From contig JAUHVR010000017.1 of assembly GCA_030424865.1 (NCBI GenBank), positions 1 to 64,000 on the forward strand: a stretch of DNA of 64,000 nucleotides. Reading direction: 5' to 3'. The translations under genes and the position numbers were made by a program. The notes beneath the pieces are model-generated. The model had not been told where the DNA came from and searched no databases. It saw only the letters and a program-made list of their open reading frames with translations. Positions 18,247 through 26,009 of this stretch are shown here, piece by piece. Source of the stretch: Alphaproteobacteria bacterium. Its GTDB lineage: Bacteria > Pseudomonadota > Alphaproteobacteria > Rhodobacterales > Rhodobacteraceae. How positions within the stretch are numbered: position 1 is the stretch's first letter; every line of letters begins with the position of its first letter.

Positions 18247-19242
18247 TCAGCTCAGCCCTGCAAAGGCCTGCCTTAACTGATCCCAGCGGTCCTCGGGGGG
18301 CAATCCCAGTCGGATCCAGTGGCCCGAATAGGGGAAGATGCGGGTCCAGATGTGATGTCGGGCCAGTCCCGCCTGCGCCTGTGTCGCGTCGGGCGCGTGA
18401 TAGGTGCGAAAAAGCGGCGTTCCGCCGACGCAGGACCAGCCTGCGCTGGCAGCCAGACCGTCGAGCTGCGCCGCATCGCGCTCCAGCCGCTGGACCGTCC
18501 GGGCCTGCCAGTCTTGGTCCGCCAAGGCCCTGGTGGCGATGCTGATCGCCGGTCCTGACACCGGCCAGGGGCCGGCCAGCTCGGCCAGGCGGGCCGCTGT
18601 GGGGCCCTTGGCAAGGGCGAACCCCAAGCGCAGTCCGGCGAGGCCATAGAATTTTCCGAACGAGCGCAGGACAACAAGGTTGTCGGGCGCCTGCTCCAGA
18701 CCCGGGGCCAAGGAATTTTCAGGCATCGGGTCGGCAAAGCTTTCGTCGACGATCAGATGGCCGACCTTGCCCGCCAGGGCGATCAGCGCGTCCGGCCGGT
18801 GGACCTGTCCGTCAGGATTGTTCGGGTTCACGACGACGGCGCAATCTGCGCCTGAAAGCTGGTCGAGCGAGGCAACCTCTTCAACGCGCCAGCCGCCCAT
18901 GCGAAAGGCGGCGGCGTGTTCGTTGTAGGTCGGGGCCAGTACCCTGGCGTCTGCCGGTTTTGCAATCCAGGGCAGGACCTGGATGGCCGCCTGTGCGCCG
19001 GCAAAGGGGACGACCGATGCCGATGTGCCATAGGCCATCCGGGCGGCCTCGCGCAGGGCCTCCATCTCCGGGCGGCGGGGCAGAACGGCCCAGGCCTCGT
19101 CCGGGATGGCGGGCACCGGGTAGGGGACCGGATTGATGCCCGTCGACAGGTCCAGCCAGGCGTCTCGACTGCCGCCAAATCGGGCCATCGCGCTGTCGAG
19201 GTTTCCGCCGTGGTCGCGGGTCGGGGTCAATCGGGGTGTCAT
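18247..19242 (-). CDS. cobC: Threonine-phosphate decarboxylase CobC (CobD of Salmonella)
   Basis: A PLP-dependent class I/II aminotransferase-fold enzyme of 331 residues that makes (R)-1-amino-2-propanol phosphate for the cobalamin nucleotide loop. It shows DHGGNLDSAMARFGG and DLSTGINPVPYPVP at the N-terminus, NPNNPDGQVHRPDAL, VDESFADP and the PLP lysine in LRSFGKFYGLAGLRLGFAL. The substrate would be L-threonine phosphate from the bluE kinase two genes upstream, so the two enzymes form one sub-pathway with cobD between them. The start at 19242 is 7 bp after the cobD stop. Confidence 0.93.
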   Translation of the reverse strand: MTPRLTPTRDHGGNLDSAMARFGGSRDAWLDLSTGINPVPYPVPAIPDEAWAVLPRRPEMEALREAARMAYGTSASVVPFAGAQAAIQVLPWIAKPADARVLAPTYNEHAAAFRMGGWRVEEVASLDQLSGADCAVVVNPNNPDGQVHRPDALIALAGKVGHLIVDESFADPMPENSLAPGLEQAPDNLVVLRSFGKFYGLAGLRLGFALAKGPTAARLAELAGPWPVSGPAISIATRALADQDWQARTVQRLERDAAQLDGLAASAGWSCVGGTPLFRTYHAPDATQAQAGLARHHIWTRIFPYSGHWIRLGLPPEDRWDQLRQAFAGLS

Positions 19243-19249
19243 GGGGTCG

Positions 19250-20185
19250 CTACATAACGGCAAGCCCCAGAAGAACAAGCGCCATGAGCGCCATGCCACG
19301 TCGATAGAGCGACAGTGCGCGGTCCAGATCTGCGGGCGCCGGGTCGGGCGCGCCTTCGTTCAGCCAGGGTTCGGGCGAGACGTGATCGCCGTAGACACGC
19401 GGCCCGCTGAGCCGGACGCCAAGCGCGCCGGCCATGGCGCCTTCGGGCCATCCCGCATTGGGGGACCGGTGATGACCCGCGTCGCGACGCATGACGGCAA
19501 AGGCCCGGGCCGCGCGCCGCCCCGACGCCAGCGCAAACAGGCCGCCACAAAGGCGTGCGGGCAGCAGGTTGACCAGATCGTCGAGCCGGGCCGATGCCTT
19601 ACCAAAGGCCTCGAACCGCTCGTTGCGGTGGCCGATCATCGAATCCAGCGTGTTGATCGCCTTGTAGACGGCGATGCCCGGCAGGCCGGCCACAACGCCC
19701 CAGAAAACCGGCGCAACGATCCCGTCCGAGGTGTTCTCGGCCAGGCTTTCGGTTGCGGCGCGGGCGACACCGGCTGCGTCAAGCTGGGCCGGGTCCCGCC
19801 CCACGATCATCGAAACGGCTTGCCGCGCCCCGGCAAGGTCCCCCTGCACCAGGGGGCGCGCCACGGCCTGCACGTGATCGTGCATCGAGCGAACCGCGAT
19901 CAGGGGCCAGGCCAGGACAGCGCCAAGGGCGATGCCGAACAGTCCATCCGGCAACAGGGTCTGGATCACCAGGGCGGGCAGAAGCGCCGCCAGAACGACA
20001 AGGCATGTCGTCAGGGCCCCGGTCCACAGGCGTCGGGACCTTGCGCCTTGGTTCAATGCGCGATCCAGATAAGAAATAAGGGCGCCCAGCCATGTGACGG
20101 GGTGGCCGATGCGGGCGAAAAGCGCGTTTGGCCAGCCGATCAGGCAATCGATCAGCACCGCGCCAAGGATCATTCCCGCAAACAT
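19250..20185 (-). CDS. cobD: Adenosylcobinamide-phosphate synthase CobD (CbiB)
   Basis: An integral membrane protein of 311 residues that joins the aminopropanol (phosphate) arm to adenosylcobyric acid. Hallmarks are LIGWPNALFARIGHPVTWLG near the N-terminus, RDPAQLDAAGVARAATESLAENTSDGIVAPVFW in the middle (quoted in parts: ESLAENTSDGIVAP), YKAINTLDSMIGHRNERFE and a C-terminal hydrophobic segment. The ATG at 20185 overlaps the bluE stop by one base (TGATG). With cobC and bluE it forms a minus-strand aminopropanol-arm unit. Confidence 0.95.
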   Translation of the reverse strand: MFAGMILGAVLIDCLIGWPNALFARIGHPVTWLGALISYLDRALNQGARSRRLWTGALTTCLVVLAALLPALVIQTLLPDGLFGIALGAVLAWPLIAVRSMHDHVQAVARPLVQGDLAGARQAVSMIVGRDPAQLDAAGVARAATESLAENTSDGIVAPVFWGVVAGLPGIAVYKAINTLDSMIGHRNERFEAFGKASARLDDLVNLLPARLCGGLFALASGRRAARAFAVMRRDAGHHRSPNAGWPEGAMAGALGVRLSGPRVYGDHVSPEPWLNEGAPDPAPADLDRALSLYRRGMALMALVLLGLAVM

Positions 20186-20997
20186 CACGTCCCGCCGGTC
20201 CGAAACTGAAAAACCCCGTCCAGACCCGCCTCGGTCAGCGCCGCGCCTGCGGACGTGGGCACGGTTCCCGGGGCAAAGACCAGCCCTCGGGCGGATCCGG
20301 TGTGGGCACGGATGTGTCCCAGCGCGCCCAGCGTTAGGGCGAGCTCGGGCATGGGGTCCAAAGGCCCCCTCAGCGCCGTTGTGCGCTGTGCCGATTCTGA
20401 TGCAAGTGCCGCTGTCCGGCCCAGATCGCTTGCCTGTGCGGCGTCGCGCCAGTCCGTCACCAGGTCCGCAACATCCGGAAAATCCTCGTCTTCCGGGGTT
20501 GTCGCCTGCGTGGCCCCCCAATAGCCGCCCAAGATGTCACAGTCGGGCGGGGGCGGCATGTCTTCCAATGCAGTCGCCCTGCGCGAGGCCCAGAGCAGCC
20601 GGTCGGGATGGGGAAACATCAGGGGATCGGTCGCGCCTTCGACGTGCAGACAGGCCGTGGCCAGGGCTTGGGGTGTGCCGGAAAAACCGGCCCCGCGCGC
20701 CAGCGCAACCAGCGTTGCCGTCGATCCCCCGGCACCGGCCCCAAGCGGCATGTCCCGCAAAAGCGCAGGCCAGTCCCCGGGCGGCAGGCCCAGAACGGCG
20801 CGAAACTCGGACAGTTGCGCTTCGGTAAAGGCCGGAACGTCCCCTTCGGTGCCGGGCGCAACGCGCACTGTCAGCGCAGGACAGCACAAGGTGATCAGAA
20901 CCAAAGGCCCCTTGGGGCCAAGCCGTCCCTGCAGCCATTCTCCGAAATGGCCGGATACCGGGGCCAAGGCCCCTGACTGCACCGCGATGTCCGCCAC
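20185..20997 (-). CDS. bluE: L-threonine kinase (BluE/PduX type, GHMP family)
   Basis: This 270-residue GHMP-superfamily kinase has the N-terminal SGHFGEWLQGRLGP motif of PduX-type L-threonine kinases and the glycine-rich phosphate loop PLGAGAGGSTATLVALARG (about residues 84-102). It would make L-threonine O-3-phosphate, the substrate of CobC, as described for PduX in Salmonella and BluE in Rhodobacter capsulatus. Coupling to cobD (TGATG) and nearness to cobC support this. The 133 bp upstream to the globin stop show no clear terminator, so it could also be read from the haem-protein operon upstream. Confidence 0.88.
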   Translation of the reverse strand: MADIAVQSGALAPVSGHFGEWLQGRLGPKGPLVLITLCCPALTVRVAPGTEGDVPAFTEAQLSEFRAVLGLPPGDWPALLRDMPLGAGAGGSTATLVALARGAGFSGTPQALATACLHVEGATDPLMFPHPDRLLWASRRATALEDMPPPPDCDILGGYWGATQATTPEDEDFPDVADLVTDWRDAAQASDLGRTAALASESAQRTTALRGPLDPMPELALTLGALGHIRAHTGSARGLVFAPGTVPTSAGAALTEAGLDGVFQFRTGGT

Positions 20998-21130
20998 TTT
21001 GCCGACCCTGTGTCAAACCTGTCGACGCCCGCTTTTCCACGGCGCGCCGGATTTGTCGATAGAGCGCGAGACCTTTGGCGCTGTCAAACGCATGCCGGAC
21101 CAGGGCGCAGCGCGCCCCGGTGGCGGGCGA

Positions 21131-21541
21131 TCAGCCGTAGGCGGCCTCGGTCATGACACCGGCCAGCGTGGTATAGGCGACGGTCCAGGCATCCTTGACG
21201 TCCGGGGTAAAGCCGTCGCCCAGACCCTTTTCCAGGGTCCGCAGCAGCGAGGCACCGACCTTGGCATAGTCTTCGGCCTTGACGCCGTAGTCGACGTGCT
21301 TGACCGCCAATTGCTGCGCAACCGGCACAATTTTGTCCAGGTCGCGCAACCCGTTCACGACGACCCCCAGTGTGGTCATCAGCTTGGTGCCCTGATCCTT
21401 CATGTCGGTGCCATCGAAGTAGGGTTTCACTTCGGGGGCCGTCTCGAAGAGATCGGCGTAAAAGATCTCGGCGGCGGTGTCGGCGATCGGCACAACCTTG
21501 GCAAAGCTGTCCTGGATCAGCGTGATCTGTGTGTCTTCCAT
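21131..21541 (-). CDS. Single-domain bacterial globin
   Basis: A 136-residue globin of the flavohaemoglobin/single-domain class (ITLIQDSFAKVVPIADTAAE, FYADLFETAPEVKPYF, then the proximal His in LAVKHVDYGVKAEDYAKVG at about residue 82, and a C-terminal helix DAWTVAYTTLAGVMTEAAYG). There is no FAD/NAD reductase domain. It would bind haem and O2 or NO in the cytoplasm. The frame is open upstream, but the ATG at 21541 begins the family homology, with GGGAC upstream. It is the last gene of a four-gene haem-protein operon whose other products are a Tll0287-like protein, a multihaem cytochrome and a flavin/Fe-S membrane reductase, which suggests a link to NO or nitrite chemistry. Confidence 0.88.
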   Translation of the reverse strand: MEDTQITLIQDSFAKVVPIADTAAEIFYADLFETAPEVKPYFDGTDMKDQGTKLMTTLGVVVNGLRDLDKIVPVAQQLAVKHVDYGVKAEDYAKVGASLLRTLEKGLGDGFTPDVKDAWTVAYTTLAGVMTEAAYG

Positions 21542-21581
21542 GTTTGTCCCTCGGGGTATTTGGTGTTGTCTTGAAGCGGTT

Positions 21582-21608
21582 GGACCCCGCCCCAAAAGGG
21601 CGAGGTCC
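21582..21608 (-). other. Intercistronic hairpin between the haem protein and globin genes
   Basis: Arms ggaccccgccc (21582-21592) and gggcgaggtcc (21598-21608) pair with one mismatch around a 5-nt loop. No T-run follows on either strand, so it is more likely an RNA processing or stability element than a full terminator. Confidence 0.5.
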
Positions 21609-21633
21609 GAATGTCATGGCAAAGCGCGGCGGC

Positions 21634-22209
21634 TTAGCCGTCCATCGGGATACGGATCACAACGCCGCCCATGACGTCGCCGGCTTCGAAGTCTGTCTTG
21701 GGCGTGTCCTTGTGGTTGTTGTGGCAGGACCAGCAGGCCTTGGCCACGGCGATGTCGGGGTAGACTGCCGTGAAGTAGGTCACGCCACCCAGCTCTTCTT
21801 CGCCATAGAAGTTCTCGCCGGGGTTTTCGGCGATGTATTCCAGACCTTCGATTTCCAGATCGGTGGTCGGGGCGTTCTGCTTGTTGATCGGCCAGAGCGA
21901 CAGCAGCGAGTACGAGAATTCGTCGGTTTCTTCCGCCACCAGTTCCGCGCCAAAGCGGAACATCTGGGCGGGCAGAACCAGCGCCTTGTCATCTTCGAAG
22001 TGTTCCGAGGCCTTGATCACGCCTTCTTCCACCGCCAGGCGGTTGACGATCATCCTGGTATAGACCGTGCGGTCCGAGCTCATGACCAGGTGCAGCAGGT
22101 CGGTCACGGTTTCATAGTCCATGCCATCTGCGTTCGCGACCGGGGCTGCGCCCATTGCCATCGCCCCGCAAAGAATTGCGGCTTTGATTTTTGTGAATTT
22201 TGCACCCAT
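21634..22209 (-). CDS. Tll0287-like (DUF3365) periplasmic c-type haem protein
   Basis: A 191-residue exported protein: signal peptide at residues 1-27 (IKAAILCGAMAMGAAPVANA), then a PAS-like Tll0287/DUF3365 domain with a single c-type haem site CWSCHNNHKDTPKTDF (Cys159, Cys162, His163) and the closing GDVMGGVVIRIPM motif of the family. Such domains are haem-bearing redox or gas sensors. Here no kinase or cyclase domain is attached, so it is a free periplasmic protein. RBS AGGAG is 9-10 nt before the ATG. It follows the 11-haem cytochrome by 49 bp, so it may exchange electrons with it. Confidence 0.87.
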   Translation of the reverse strand: MGAKFTKIKAAILCGAMAMGAAPVANADGMDYETVTDLLHLVMSSDRTVYTRMIVNRLAVEEGVIKASEHFEDDKALVLPAQMFRFGAELVAEETDEFSYSLLSLWPINKQNAPTTDLEIEGLEYIAENPGENFYGEEELGGVTYFTAVYPDIAVAKACWSCHNNHKDTPKTDFEAGDVMGGVVIRIPMDG

Positions 22210-22258
22210 GTTAGAAACTCCTGTGCCAATTTGGGTTGCAGGGAGCGTGGTCAGCCGG

Positions 22259-23749
22259 TCATTGGTTGGCGCCTTCGTCCGGCTGGCTCACGCGGCGTAC
22301 CGCCCAATCGATACCCTCGATATGGCGATCTGGTTGTCCCGAGAAATTGTTCAGCACCAGCGCGGGATCGGCCAGCGCATCGATGGCAAAGCTGAGGCCA
22401 TGGCAGTCCATGCAGACCGGGCGCAGCATTTTCTCGTTCGGGAAAAGAGTGTCGTTCTGGTTGTGGTTCGTGGTGACCACGTCCCGCTTTTCGCTTTTGG
22501 GCATGTGACAGGTGGCGCAGGTCACGCCGGTGCCCGGCGCGGCCTTGCCCGTCAGTTCGTACTGCCACAGCTGAAAGTGCGGACTGGATTCGTATGCCAG
22601 GCTGTGGTCGTCGTTGTGGCAGGTCAGGCAGGCGCCGACAGCGGCAAAGATCAGGTCCTGTTCATGCGGATTGTGGCAGGTGTTGCAGGTCAGGTCCTGG
22701 CCGTGTGCGTCCTCTGACAGGGACACCAGCGCCTCGTCGGTCGACATCACGGCAGCCGGGGCGGGATCGGCCAGGTAATCCTCGATGGTCGAGATCATCA
22801 GTTCGGGAGGATCTTTCAGACCCAGACGTTTCAGCATCGTCTTGGCGCGGCGCGGCTTGGCAAGCTCGGGGTGACGCCGCATGCCGTGACGCCCAAGGGC
22901 AAAGGTCTTGGCCTGACCCTTGTGGCAATCGGCGCAGACCTCTTCGCCGGGCGCTGCAATCCAGTTAGCGGCAATCTCTTCCTCGGTTTCCATATCGGGG
23001 GCATGGCAGCTGGCGCAGGTCACCTCGGCGCTGGCATGGGCCGAGGCGGCCCAATGGCGCTCCAGAATGTCATCGGCGGCCACGTCCGGGCGCACGACAG
23101 ATGCCAGGTAGACCGAGATTTCCTGTTCCGCAGGCCGCACCCGCTGCCGCGCCATCGCCGTATGTGCATGCACGGGCGTGTCTTTCAGCCAGGGCTGGTC
23201 GGCGTGTTTTACCAGGAAGTCTTCGTAAAGCGCCTTGTTGTCGTGATAGTTGTGGCAACCTGACGAGGCACAGGTTTCGAACCCCAGCCCCTCGTGCGAG
23301 GGCCTGTTCACGCGAACGTCCTGGTCCCCTTCGGAATGGCAGGCCACGCAGTAATCCCCCGGCAGGGTCAGCAGACCCGCCGTGGTGATCTCGGGCTGGT
23401 GTTCGGAATGGCAGGTGGTGCAGAACCGTGCGTCGACCTTGTCCCAATAGGCGGCCATGCGGGGGTTCTTGAACTTCTTGATCGGATGGCTGTCATTGGC
23501 GGCCTTCAGCTCGTCCTTGTGGCAGGTCACGCAGGTCTTGTTGATGTCCTTGCGGATCTTGGCCTGGCTGGCAAAGGGTTTCGAGGTGTGGCAGGTCTCG
23601 CAGGCCATTTCGATCTGGTGGTGCACACCGTCGGTCTGACCGGGCAGCAGAGCCGTGCGGTCGCCGGTCACGTAGATCCGGGCCACCGCGACGCCGGCAA
23701 AGGTCAGCGTCAGTCCAATCCAAAGGGCCCAGAGAATTCGGTTCCGCAT
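22259..23749 (-). CDS. Membrane-anchored 11-haem c-type cytochrome
   Basis: A 496-residue protein with an N-terminal hydrophobic segment (residues 6-24) and eleven possible haem c sites: CXXCH at residues 50, 73, 110, 134, 245, 272, 355, 374, 411 and 446, and one CX4CH (CASSGCH) at 160. The sites carry extra His residues nearby (HSEHQPE, CHNYHDN), typical of bis-His haems. I cannot match it to NrfA, HAO, NapC or DmsE-type proteins; it belongs generally to the cytochrome c3-like multihaem group. It follows the flavin/Fe-S membrane reductase by only 10 bp and probably takes electrons from it into the periplasm. The substrate is unknown. Confidence 0.85.
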   Translation of the reverse strand: MRNRILWALWIGLTLTFAGVAVARIYVTGDRTALLPGQTDGVHHQIEMACETCHTSKPFASQAKIRKDINKTCVTCHKDELKAANDSHPIKKFKNPRMAAYWDKVDARFCTTCHSEHQPEITTAGLLTLPGDYCVACHSEGDQDVRVNRPSHEGLGFETCASSGCHNYHDNKALYEDFLVKHADQPWLKDTPVHAHTAMARQRVRPAEQEISVYLASVVRPDVAADDILERHWAASAHASAEVTCASCHAPDMETEEEIAANWIAAPGEEVCADCHKGQAKTFALGRHGMRRHPELAKPRRAKTMLKRLGLKDPPELMISTIEDYLADPAPAAVMSTDEALVSLSEDAHGQDLTCNTCHNPHEQDLIFAAVGACLTCHNDDHSLAYESSPHFQLWQYELTGKAAPGTGVTCATCHMPKSEKRDVVTTNHNQNDTLFPNEKMLRPVCMDCHGLSFAIDALADPALVLNNFSGQPDRHIEGIDWAVRRVSQPDEGANQ

Positions 23750-23759
23750 CAGTCTTTCC

Positions 23760-25745
23760 TCAGAACGCGTAAGAGGCCAGCACGTGGGCCAGGATCAGGA
23801 CGGGCAGGGGCCAGACGGCCAGGATGTGCACCCAGATCGGCAGCTTGCGCGGGGGCTTGCGGGCGCTGCCGATCCTGCGCGCGCGCAACTCGTGGTCGCC
23901 GCCGGTCGCCAGACCAGCGATGGCCCCGACGCCCACGGTGGCAATGAAACTTGCGCCCAGCCAGAGGTTCAGGTTGTCCCCCAGCCGGAACCCGGTGTGG
24001 GCGACAAAGCCAGCACCGGCGATCAGGCCGATCACGATATGCGCCAGCCGCCATCCGTCAAAGCTGCCAAGCCGGTCCATGAACCGGAACCGCTTGCGCA
24101 GGCCGATGACCATGGCGGCCAGGGTGAGGCCCAAGAGGACAAAGCAGCTGTATTGCTTGACGATGTTGTCGCGCCACAGCCATGTGCGCAGGCTGTCGGC
24201 GTCAAAGCTGGAGGGCAGGGGGACATTGCCCGCCACCAACGGGTAAAGCGCCGCCAATGCCGCCACGCCTGACAGTGCCAGCACCGGTTTCCACAGCGGC
24301 ATGGGTTCGGGCTTGGCGCCCGCGTCGATCATCTCGGCCAGGAGTGGCCGGCAGGTGCCGCAAACGGTGCCGGCCCCCGTCTGCAGGCCCACAGCCTCGA
24401 CACTCGCCGCACCTCCCGCCATCGCGCCGCGCACCTGACCGCAGCTGACGCCGGTGCAATTGCACAGGGTTGCGCTGTCGGGCATCGCCGTCGGGTCGTC
24501 ATCGCGTTCGGACCACAACAGCCCGTTGGCGCGGAATCGGAACAGCATCCATGGATAGATCTGAAGGCCCTGTTGAACCGCATCCTGAACCAGGCTCGAC
24601 TGCGGCCAGGGCCCGACCCCCAGCGCACCCACCAGCTTGCCGCGTTCGACAAAGATCCGGCGATAGCCCTGGTCGTCCTGCCAGACGTGGCTGCGCACGT
24701 TTGCGCGCACCTCAAGCTGTTCAACCTCGCCCACCGAAAAGACATCGGCCCCGATCACCTTGAGCTTCGAGGCCGGGACCGACCCGTCAAAATCCTGATG
24801 CTGGCCCGAGATCGACAGCGCGGCCACCTCGGCTTGCGCATAGCCGGGGCCGACCAGACCGTACATCCGGCCCTTGTGTTCGCAGCATTCCCCCACGGCG
24901 TAGATCGCCGGGTCACTGGTCTGCATCTGGTCATTCACCACAATGCCGCGCCCGATCGACAGGCGGCTGTCGCGCGCCAGATCGATATTGGCGCGCACCC
25001 CGGTGCAGATGATGACCGTGTCGCAGGCCAGAGTGCGCTTGTCAGAAAGTTCGATGCCCGTCACACGGTCGATGCCCGAGATCTGCTTGACCGCCGTGTC
25101 GGTCAGAACCTCGACGTCCAGTTCGCGGATGTTGTCGGCCAGACGCGCGCCCGCCGCATCGTCCAGCTGTCGAGGCATCAGGCGGCTTTCATGTTCGATC
25201 ACCGTGACGCTGCACTGGCGGCGGCGCATCCCCTTGGCGGCCTCAAGCCCCAGAAGCCCGCCGCCTATGACCACAACTCTTCGTGCCGAGAACGAGCGCG
25301 CAACCAGGGCCGAGGCATCCTCGGCCGTGCGAAAGGTGTAGACGCCGGGCAAATCGGTGCCCGGATTGCCGGGCACGGCGGCGCGAGAGCCGGTGGCCAT
25401 CACAAGTGTCGTATAGGGCCAGACAGCGCCATCCGCTGTGATCACATGACGTTCGGCCCGGTCGATCTTCACAACGCGCTGGCCTTCGTACAGTGTTACG
25501 CCATCGCCAGCTTCTTTTAGGTCCGGCAGAGCGATCTCGCCAAATTGCGCCTCGCCACTCAGCAGAGGGGTCAGACGGACGCGGTTGTAGGGTTCATATG
25601 GCTCGGCGCTCAGAACCGTGACGCGGTGGCCTTGGGCTGCCAGCCGCTGCGCGGCGCGAACGCCAACCGGGCCGCCGCCAATGACAACGACTGGGGCATC
25701 GTGGGTCGCAGGAGGGGGAGAGGGGGCAGGACGGGTGTTCAGCAT
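23760..25745 (-). CDS. NirB-like FAD reductase / BFD [2Fe-2S] / membrane cytochrome b-like fusion
   Basis: A 661-residue three-part protein. Residues about 15-420 are a two-nucleotide-site pyridine-nucleotide oxidoreductase like the FAD/NAD(P)H part of assimilatory nitrite reductase NirB/NasB (VVVIGGGPVGVRAAQRL for FAD, VVVIGGGLLGLEAAKGM for NAD(P)H, GIVVNDQMQTSDPAIYAVGE). Residues about 430-475 are a BFD-like [2Fe-2S] domain (LCNCTGVSCGQVR ... GTVCGTCRPLLAEM). The last about 170 residues carry four or more membrane helices with paired His (WRLAHIVIGLIAGAGFVAH, WVHILAVW, ILAHVLASYAF), like a b-type haem domain. No siroheme reductase domain is present. It would pass electrons from cytoplasmic NAD(P)H across the membrane to the 11-haem cytochrome. 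Confidence 0.87.
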   Translation of the reverse strand: MLNTRPAPSPPPATHDAPVVVIGGGPVGVRAAQRLAAQGHRVTVLSAEPYEPYNRVRLTPLLSGEAQFGEIALPDLKEAGDGVTLYEGQRVVKIDRAERHVITADGAVWPYTTLVMATGSRAAVPGNPGTDLPGVYTFRTAEDASALVARSFSARRVVVIGGGLLGLEAAKGMRRRQCSVTVIEHESRLMPRQLDDAAGARLADNIRELDVEVLTDTAVKQISGIDRVTGIELSDKRTLACDTVIICTGVRANIDLARDSRLSIGRGIVVNDQMQTSDPAIYAVGECCEHKGRMYGLVGPGYAQAEVAALSISGQHQDFDGSVPASKLKVIGADVFSVGEVEQLEVRANVRSHVWQDDQGYRRIFVERGKLVGALGVGPWPQSSLVQDAVQQGLQIYPWMLFRFRANGLLWSERDDDPTAMPDSATLCNCTGVSCGQVRGAMAGGAASVEAVGLQTGAGTVCGTCRPLLAEMIDAGAKPEPMPLWKPVLALSGVAALAALYPLVAGNVPLPSSFDADSLRTWLWRDNIVKQYSCFVLLGLTLAAMVIGLRKRFRFMDRLGSFDGWRLAHIVIGLIAGAGFVAHTGFRLGDNLNLWLGASFIATVGVGAIAGLATGGDHELRARRIGSARKPPRKLPIWVHILAVWPLPVLILAHVLASYAF

Positions 25746-25969
25746 GTTCCTCGGGCCATGACGAATGTGCAGCGCATCGTGCGCAGGTGCAAAAGAGCGT
25801 CATTGCCCAAGTGAATGGAGGCGGGGCCGTCCGTCGCCCGGAACGACGTTGCCCCGAGACAGGTTTACTTCAGTCCGCTGCGCGCTAAACTGTCAATGCT
25901 GCAGTGCAAAAAAGACCGCGTTTTTCGGGGCTGCACAAAAATGCCAAGGAATGATGAATTTGTGCTGAA

Positions 25970-26009
25970 CCTTTGGGCCGAACGGAATCTTGCGGTCCGG
26001 CCTCAAAGG
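25970..26009 (-). terminator. Possible terminator hairpin at the end of the reductive dehalogenase gene
   Basis: On the minus strand cctttgaggccg (from 26009) pairs with cggcccaaagg (to 25970) with one bulged base; the stem begins at the dehalogenase stop codon. There is only a weak T content after it, so termination is uncertain. The stretch 25746-26002 otherwise holds the promoter region of the flavin/haem operon. I see no FNR-type box in it. Confidence 0.45.

Noticed and set aside
25746-26002. FNR-type site upstream of the flavin/haem operon
   Set aside because: No TTGAT-N4-ATCAA-like sequence could be found in the region by eye.
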